From: Alternaria dauci | Lineage: Eukaryota; Ascomycota; Dothideomycetes; Pleosporales; Pleosporaceae | Reading direction: 5' to 3' | Assembly: GCF_042100115.1 (NCBI RefSeq) | Contig: NC_091281.1 | Coordinates: forward strand, 620,001 to 684,000 | DNA: 64,000 nucleotides | Position numbers and translations under genes: made by a program | Notes under the pieces: model-generated | What the model saw: the letters and a program-made list of their open reading frames with translations, nothing else | Databases searched by the model: none | What the model was told of the DNA's origin: nothing | Shown here: in pieces, positions 57,288 through 64,000 of the stretch | How the letters are laid out: every line of letters starts with the position of its first letter | How positions within the stretch are numbered: the first letter of the stretch is position 1

Positions 57288-58073
57288 TGGATCAGCGTAT
57301 GGAGCAGCCGCGATGGAGTATTGTATGATTGATTGGAATTTCCTCTTTTTTCGTGTTATTTTGTAAAGTTGGTAAACAGCACCAGATTCGCGTGCCTAAT
57401 ATCTCTGTATGTTAGCGTCAACATCGTAGGGCGTTCGGAACATATCAGGCCGTCCGGAACACGATAGGGCGCTCTTGACACGACTTTTCCGTCGAAATGA
57501 GCACTGCTTTGTCTAAGCGAACCTTTCTGTGATTAAAAGAGCGAGTGAATACATGTAGTTCATTGATACCTACCTTGGATGCTAACGTCGACTAGAGGAA
57601 AGCATGTGGAGATTGCTGGGCTTCACGCGATGGCAATAGAGGAGAGCTGGCAAATTGGTTGTGGCGGAGAAGTTTATTTCTACTGTCATTGTATGCTCTC
57701 TACCACGTTCGAGAAATTAATGACTAGATGAATTTTGGGCTCAAAACGCTTCGCATTCCGTCATCGGCAACACGTGTTGCAACATCCTCCAGGTATTCGG
57801 CGGTCACCTAACTTGACCCGGGCTGGCTGATATAGCACGTTTCCTTGTCCACGTTACACGCTATTCGAAATGACCAGCGCAGGAGGTCGACCGCCGATGA
57901 GAAGACGGCCATCTTCCTCGAGTTCCTCGTCCGCACCTTCCCCATCATCTAGTAGGCTCACAGCGCGTCCTCTCAAGCCACGCTTCTTGTTGCCCTTTTT
58001 AGTCATGCCGGTCTTGACGTGCCCTTGCGGGCGCCGCTGGGAGGGAGGCGTGTTTCGTTTCTCAAAAACCTCT
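57288..58073. other. Intergenic: MFS promoter and RLI1 3' end
   Basis: 786 bp. Open frames overlapping 57854-58084 on either strand look incidental and lie at the RLI1 terminator. Confidence 0.55.
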
Positions 58074-60119
58074 TCAACTATCATCCTCCAGGAAGAAATA
58101 GTTTCCGCTCAGCTTCTGCTCTTGATCAAGCTGGGACTTGTCCTTGTTGATACGGGGACGGAAAGAGTTGGGGTCACGGCGGAAGGTGACGTCCAGGTTC
58201 TTCAGGAAGGTGTTGCAACCAGTAAGAAGAGACTCGGGCTTGTTGGCGCGAGCCTTGACAGCAGGTTGGCCGTCAAAGACAATGACACGATCAGCAAGGT
58301 AGGTAGCCATGATGAAATCGTGCTCGACAACGAATGCAGTCTTCTTAGCGTGCATGATGAAGCGCTTGATGACACGTGACGCAACAATACGCTGCTCGGA
58401 GTCGAGGTAAGCACTGGGCTCGTCGATGAGATAGATATCAGCCGGAATACCGAGGGCCAAAACAATGGCGACACGCTGCAATTCACCACCAGAGAGGTTC
58501 TGCACTTCTTGGTCGATGAAGTCGTCCATCTTGAGCGGCTTGTAGACATCGGTCTGGAACTGGGGGCTCAGGAAAGCGGCCTTGATCTTCTTGAAGAAGA
58601 GTTGGCGAACGGTACCCTGGAACCTGGGAGTGATGGTCTGAGGCTTCATGCTAATGCTCATCTTGGGGATCTTGGTCTCGCCATCAGGCTGAAGAGCACC
58701 GGCGAGCATCTTACAGAAAGTCGTCTTTCCAGTACCGTTTTCACCCATCATGACGATGATCTCGGAGTCGGTAAAGGAACCAGATTCAATGTTGAGTTCA
58801 AAGCCTCCGAGGGTCTTGGTCATGCTGGGGTAGCTGTAGCCACGGTTGTGGTCCACCATGTATTCATCACCAGCCTCCGCAATACGGAACTGCAGCGATT
58901 CCTCTCGGAAACGCAAGTTCTCGGTAGGAATGTTGCCATCGAGGAAGATGTTGATACCTTCACGGACAGATGCTGGCAGCGTGACAACACCGTAGACAGC
59001 GGGCTTTCCGTATAGGACACAGATGAAATCGGAGAGATAATCCAGGACAGACAAATCGTGCTCGACGACGATGACGTAGTCGTCGGGGCGGAGCAGACTG
59101 CGGATCTTACGGGCAGCTGCGAGACGCTGCTTGACATCGAGGAAAGATGACGGCTCGTCGAACATGTATACGTCGGCCTGCTGGACGCAGACGAGGGCAA
59201 TGGCGAAACGCTGCAACTCTCCACCAGACAGTTGTCCAATGTCGCGGTCGAAAATGTGGCGCAGCTCCAGCTCGTCGATCATCTCATCGAGGTTCTCCAT
59301 CTGCGAGCGGGCTCCAATGAGCTTGCCCACGGAGCGGTCGGTCGACTTGATGGCCCTTGGAAGTTGGTCGACATACTGGGGCTTGACGACAGCCTTGAGA
59401 TTGTCTTCTAGAACCTTTGTGAAGTAGTCTACGCGCCGTTAGCCAGTCACTCCTCTGACCAAAAATTTGCTCTTCTTACTCTGGAGTTCAGAACCACGGA
59501 AGTATTTGAGAATCTCCTCCCAGTCTGGCGGGTTGTCGTAGCGACCGAGGTTAGGCTTAAGCTTGCCACTGAGAATCTTCAGCGCTGTGCTCTTGCCAAT
59601 ACCGTTTGTTCCAACCAGACCCAGGACCTGGCCCGGCCGGGGCATGGGCAGCCTGTGCAGCTTGAAGCTGTTGGCCGAGTATCGGTGGGTGACCTGGGTC
59701 TCGAGATTGGTGGGCAAGTTGATGATGTTGATGGCGTCGAAGGGGCATTTCTTTGGGCAGATGCCGCATCCGATGCAGAGGCGCTCAGAGATGAAGGCGA
59801 TCTTGGAGGACGAGTCGACTTCGATGCACAGTTTGCCCGTGCGGACGACTGGGCACGACTTTTTGCACTCCTGTCGACATTTCTGCGACGCGTGTTAGAA
59901 GAGAGAAGGCGCGAAGGCGCAAATGGGGGTATGGACTTGCCTTGGGCTTGCACTGTCACGGCGAACACGCTCGCGTTAGTCGGTGATCAATTTTTGTGTG
60001 TGGAGGGGTAGTGGGGTACCTTGTCCGAGTTGACAATGGCAATACTGGAGCGTGTCAGCAAATACACATGGGAGAGGGCTACAAAGACATGTGACGTACC
60101 GGGTGAGCTTGTCAGACAT
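58074..60119 (-). CDS. RLI1: RLI1/ABCE1 ribosome-recycling ABC ATPase
   Basis: Five minus-strand exons (60119-60100, 60044-60020, 59952-59941, 59882-59480, 59428-58074) give 604 residues, close to the yeast protein. The first three exons are only 20, 25 and 12 nt, and the third intron has a GC donor (GCAAGT...GCAG). The spliced N-terminus carries eight ferredoxin-type cysteines (16, 21, 25, 29 and 55, 58, 61, 65) for two 4Fe-4S clusters. Two ATPase domains follow: Walker A GTNGIGKS (110-117) and GENGTGKT (382-389), signatures LSGGELQ (220 and 464), and DEPSSFLD (244). The protein splits ribosomes after termination and aids initiation and ribosome export. It is essential in yeast. Divergent from the CHD1-type gene, 858 bp apart. 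Confidence 0.97.
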
Positions 60120-60977
60120 GTTGGCGGCGGCTTTGTGGTTCTGGCGATTGCTGGTGTGGATTGCCCAGGAGTCGCAAACTGTGAAGAAGTTGACGGCTAA
60201 AGCAGTGCGTGCGTGGACTCGGGGAGAGTCACTGCTATTAGAGGCGCGCGCGGAGTCTGCAGGCAGAGGGTGAAAGAAGTATCCCGGACGACGACTGCAC
60301 AGAGTAGAAAGAAACAACGTGAAAGAAAGGTGGACACTGACGTTGCCGGCCTTTAGGTGCGCTTACTCACTGGCCGCTGATTCGCCGTATACAAAGGGCA
60401 GGGCTGAAATCGGGGCTAGCGCTGAACGCTGTAAGGAACCTCCGCGCTCCAGAGATCACGACCCTACCTAGCCTATACCTCACCCCCAAGACCACCAACC
60501 CCCACTACCCATTTCGAGGGTGTCTTGGACATGGACTGTACGTATATTCTCTTTTGACTCTGTTGGCGCGTAACTTTCACCCGCGAACCCTGCCGGCGTT
60601 GCCTGCTGTCGGCCCTGTCCGTGTCCATCAATCCCATCGCCAGATCACGCCCACGCATCCAGCAACTTGCCTTTCACGCATAACACGCTCTGTCGCTGCG
60701 TAAAGAGCGCACATATGAGCTCTCCCCCGCCGTGTACACTTGATCCGCCCACCCACCGGCACACGCGACTCCACCGCCCTTCTTCCATCGAGCGCTCATC
60801 CACCAACACCGCATTCCATCACACTTCCATTGCACAAGTCTTCACCCTGCTTCCTGGCCGCTTTCTGGCTATTCTGGATCGCGTAGTTCTGCTCTATCCA
60901 ACGCACCCGCTCTGGGCCGCTGCAACCCACACAAGGTTGAAATATCGTGCTGACCATCAACCAAAGCCACGTCCATC
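60120..60977. promoter_or_regulatory. Divergent promoter of RLI1 and CHD1-type genes
   Basis: 858 bp between starts pointing apart. A plus-strand frame at 60667-60981 overlaps the CHD1 start and is taken as leader sequence. Confidence 0.55.
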
Positions 60978-63900
60978 ATGATGCCCTCGTCACCAGGCCA
61001 TGTCGCCTCGGTACCATACACAAACGGCCATTTGTCGCCTCTCGCGGCTCACACGACGACCGCCGAAAGCTCCTCCCACCACAGCGACAGCGAACAGTCC
61101 GACTCACCAGAGGCCGCCGCAGTCGACCAAGCCTCCGACGTCGACGCGCCGGGCGAGGAATATGATGAAGACGACGAGGTGGCTGCGGATTCAGACTCGT
61201 CCGACGATGTTGACGCCGAGGGCGAGCCAGACGGCGACTACGACTCTGAGTCACCGCCGTCTGCGCATGAAGAGAGCGACCGCGCCCGGAGTTCATCACA
61301 GGAGTCAACTCGACCGCGCAAACGCAAGGCAAGCGATGAGAAGGAAGACTATATAGAACAGAACCCGGAGCTCTATGGTCTGCGTCGCAGCGTACGTGGC
61401 ATCTCCAGTCTCTTTGCACATGAGCTAACCGCAGGTCAGGGTCGTGCCCGCCCTAGTCGTCGCATCGTAAGTGACTCCCAGATGACGGAAGAAGCCATTA
61501 TTAACTCGCTTTAGATGGATAGTGATGATGAAGATGATGAAGACTACAGCTCTGACCAGCCTCGCAAGCGACAGAGGACAGCCTCGCGCAAGAGTTTGTC
61601 TACCCCATCCTGGCCATCTGAAGTCGTACTAATCCGCCTGCCTAGCCTCGAACGTACCCACACCAGTCTATCGCTCAGCCAACTCCGACTCCGAGTCGGA
61701 CGGCTACGTGGGCGCTCGTCGCAACATCCCAACCAAGAAGCAACGCCAGCGTCAGCAAGCCGTTGCTGCGGGTCGCGAGCCTCCATCGCAAGCCGAGGTC
61801 CGGTTCTCTGCTCGCCGCAGTGCCCAAGTCGCGAACTACAACGAGGAAGAAGACGAGGACGAGTTTGTGGAGGACGATGACGATACGACTCCTAACTACT
61901 GGGCGACCGCGCAAGAAGATACCGGCCCCGTTATTGACAAGATCCTTGACCATCGACCGAAGAACGGATTAGGTAAGGCGGACTACTGGTCTGATATACT
62001 GCCATGTGCTAACTGATGGCAGAAATGGATCCTGGGTTCGACAAACGCGACTTCGAGTACCTGGTCAAATGGCAAGACAAGGCACACTACCATTCCACAT
62101 GGGAAGACTACACGACGGCTGCAACATACAAGGGCTACCGCAAGTTGGACAACTACTACAAGGGTCCTGTCCAGAATGACATGTATGTCTACAGCCGCAA
62201 GAACGCCGACCCAGAAGAGTACGAGCAGCACATGGTCGCACGCGAAGCTGAGCGCGAGAGCCAGCTCGATTTCCACGTCGTAGAGCGCGTCATCGACTCA
62301 CGAGACGGCGAGGATGAGCTGGAATACTATGTCAAGTGGAAGGGTCTGACATACGAGTTCTGCACATGGGAACCTGCGTCGCTGGTCAGCCGCTTGTCGC
62401 AATCCGAGATCGACCGATTCCTTGACCGCTCGTCGAACCGACCCTCCTCCGACGCCCGCGAGGCGAACCCGAATACCCGCAGGAAGTTTGTCAAGTTGGA
62501 TGCGCAGCCTGACTACATCAAGTATGGTCAGCTGAGGTCCTTCCAACTTCAAGGTGTCAACTTCCTTGCGCACAACTGGTGTCGAGGCACAAACGTCATC
62601 CTTGCCGATGAGATGGGTCTCGGAAAGACAGTGCAGACGGTGTCTTTCATCAACTGGCTGAGGCATGATCGGAGGCAAGATGGCCCCATGATCTGCGTTG
62701 TGCCATTATCGACCATGCCTGCCTGGGCGGACACCTTCAACAACTGGACACCAGATGTCAACTATGTCATCTATACCGGTAGAGAAGAGGCTCGCAGCAT
62801 CATCCGAGACAAGGAGCTGTTGGTTGACGGCAACGTGAAGAAGATCAAGTTCAACGTCCTCTTGACAACCTACGAGTACGTTCTTGCGGACTGGCAATTT
62901 CTGCAGAGCATCAGCTGGCAGTTCCTTGCTGTCGATGAGGCCCACCGGTTGAAGAACCGCGAGTCGCAGCTGTACGATAGGCTGCGACAGTTCAAAGCAC
63001 CATGTCGACTTCTCATCACGGGTACTCCCATCCAGAACACACTGGGTGAGCTGGCCGCCCTGATGGACTTTCTTATGCCAGGAAAGATCTCCGTTGACGA
63101 GAACGTTGATCTTGCTTCGGAAGACGCCAGCCAGAAGCTTGCCGAACTCAGCTCAGCCATTCAGCCCTACATGATTCGCCGCACCAAGGAGAAGGTGGAG
63201 AACGACCTACCTCCCAAGTCTGAGAAGATTCTTCGAGTTGAACTGTCCGACATTCAGCTGGAGTACTACAAGAACATCCTCACCCGCAACTACGAGGCTC
63301 TTAATGAGGGTGGTGTGGGCCACAAGCAGTCTCTGTTGAACATTGTCATGGAGCTCAAGAAGGCTAGCAACCATGCTTTGCTCTTCCCCAACGCTGAGAA
63401 CAAGCTCGTCAAGCCCGGTGCGTCAAAAGAAGAGACTCTCAAGGCCCTCATTACCTCCAGTGGTAAAATGATGCTGCTGGACCGGCTCCTCGGAAAACTC
63501 AAGGCCGACGGTCACCGTGTGCTCATCTTCAGTCAGATGGTGCACATGTTGGACATCTTGACCGATTACCTCAAGCTGCGCAACTACCCCTTCCAGCGTC
63601 TGGACGGCACAGTCCCAGCGGCAGAGCGGAAGATTGCTATCGACCACTTCAACTCTCCCGGTAGTGAGGATTACTGCTTCCTGTTGTCGACTAGGGCGGG
63701 TGGTCTCGGTATCAACTTGATGACTGCTGACACCGTTGTCATCTTCGACTCCGACTGGAACCCTCAGGCAGATCTGCAGGCCATGGCCCGAGCTCATCGT
63801 ATTGGTCAACAGAAGCCTGTCAGCGTCTATCGTCTAGTCTCGAAAGATACCATCGAAGAGGAGATTCTGGAGCGTGCTCGCAACAAGCGTATGCTTGAGT

Positions 63901-64000
63901 TCATCACAATCCAGCGTGGTGTGACCGATCGTCAACAAAAGGAGCTCAACGACAAGATGAGTCGCGCTGCAGCAGAGCCGACTTCCGCCGATGATATCAA
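60978..64000 (+). CDS. CHD1: CHD1-type chromodomain helicase, 3' end beyond the window
   Basis: Exons 60978-61391, 61440-61466, 61515-61593, 61646-61972 and 62023 to beyond 64000 give at least 941 residues. Introns are 48-52 bp. The N-terminus is acidic and disordered; exon 1 to exon 2 splices to [13 protein letters not shown]. The large fifth exon has chromodomain 1 ([17 protein letters not shown]), chromodomain 2 from about 365 ([17 protein letters not shown]), and the SNF2 ATPase with DEMGLGKT (478-485), DEAH (587-590) and ARAHRIGQ (871-878). The protein spaces nucleosomes on transcribed genes, in the nucleus. Tandem chromodomains plus the ATPase separate CHD1 (hrp1/hrp3 in fission yeast) from other remodellers. 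The first intron uses the second of two nearby AGs; the first would shift the frame. The DNA-binding SANT-SLIDE part lies outside. Confidence 0.95.

Noticed and set aside
57854..58084. Lys/Arg-rich minus-strand frame overlapping the RLI1 3' end
   Set aside because: Overlaps the RLI1 stop region in another frame; likely 3' untranslated sequence.

Overview
The window looks like nuclear DNA of a filamentous ascomycete, most likely a dothideomycete of the Pleosporales type. Introns are short (48-85 bp, one of 140 bp) with GT..AG ends and often a CTAAC/CTAAT branch-like motif. There are single-copy fungal housekeeping genes (RLI1/ABCE1, CHD1-type remodeller, Spartan-type protease, TBC Rab-GAP), an AflR-type Zn2Cys6 regulator, and a pogo/Fot1-class transposase relic whose lesions look like repeat-induced point mutation (RIP). 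The order Pleosporales is inferred from general resemblance, not proven here.

Left part (1-11.5 kb): a decayed transposase ends at about 1.4 kb. Beside it is a compact secondary-metabolism cassette: AflR-like regulator (+), O-methyltransferase (+), TauD/TfdA Fe(II)/2-oxoglutarate dioxygenase (+), UbiA prenyltransferase (-) and Baeyer-Villiger monooxygenase (+). The UbiA and BVMO genes share a divergent promoter. Four TCG-N5-CGA sequences (AflR half-site palindrome), one a full match to TCGSWNNSCGR, lie in the three promoter regions of the four enzymes. The set fits prenylation, oxygenation, ring expansion and methylation of an aromatic or meroterpenoid scaffold, but no PKS, NRPS or terpene cyclase is in the window. 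The core enzyme is either left of position 1 or elsewhere.

Middle part (11.5-42.8 kb): gene-poor. It holds four paralogous C2H2 zinc-finger genes (about 13.5-15.0, 23.3-24.4, 29.2-30.7 and 35.0-36.3 kb). Each has a long low-complexity first exon, one phase-2 intron, and a short second part with the finger pair C-X2/4-C-X15-H-X4-H + C-X2/4-C-X12-H-X4-H. Between them are a stand-alone molybdenum-cofactor-sulfurase-like class V aminotransferase gene (19-20.8 kb), a small Gly/Gln/Pro-rich gene (40 kb) and several kilobases without convincing genes, some of which may be decayed coding sequence.

Right part (42.8-64 kb): gene-dense. In order: F-box-like protein (+), 2EXR-like protein (-), SprT/Spartan protease (-), TBC Rab-GAP (+), a homeobox + C2H2 gene (+) broken by TAG where homologues have Trp, an MFS/monocarboxylate-type transporter gene (-) broken by TGA where homologues have Trp, RLI1 (-) with tiny 5' exons and a GC-AG intron, and a CHD1-type helicase (+) that runs off the right edge.

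The most notable points are the tailoring-only cassette with its putative AflR-type sites, the local expansion of an unnamed C2H2 family, and two neighbouring genes that have each lost a conserved Trp codon to a stop. No rRNA, tRNA or CRISPR array was recognised; tRNAs were not searched systematically.
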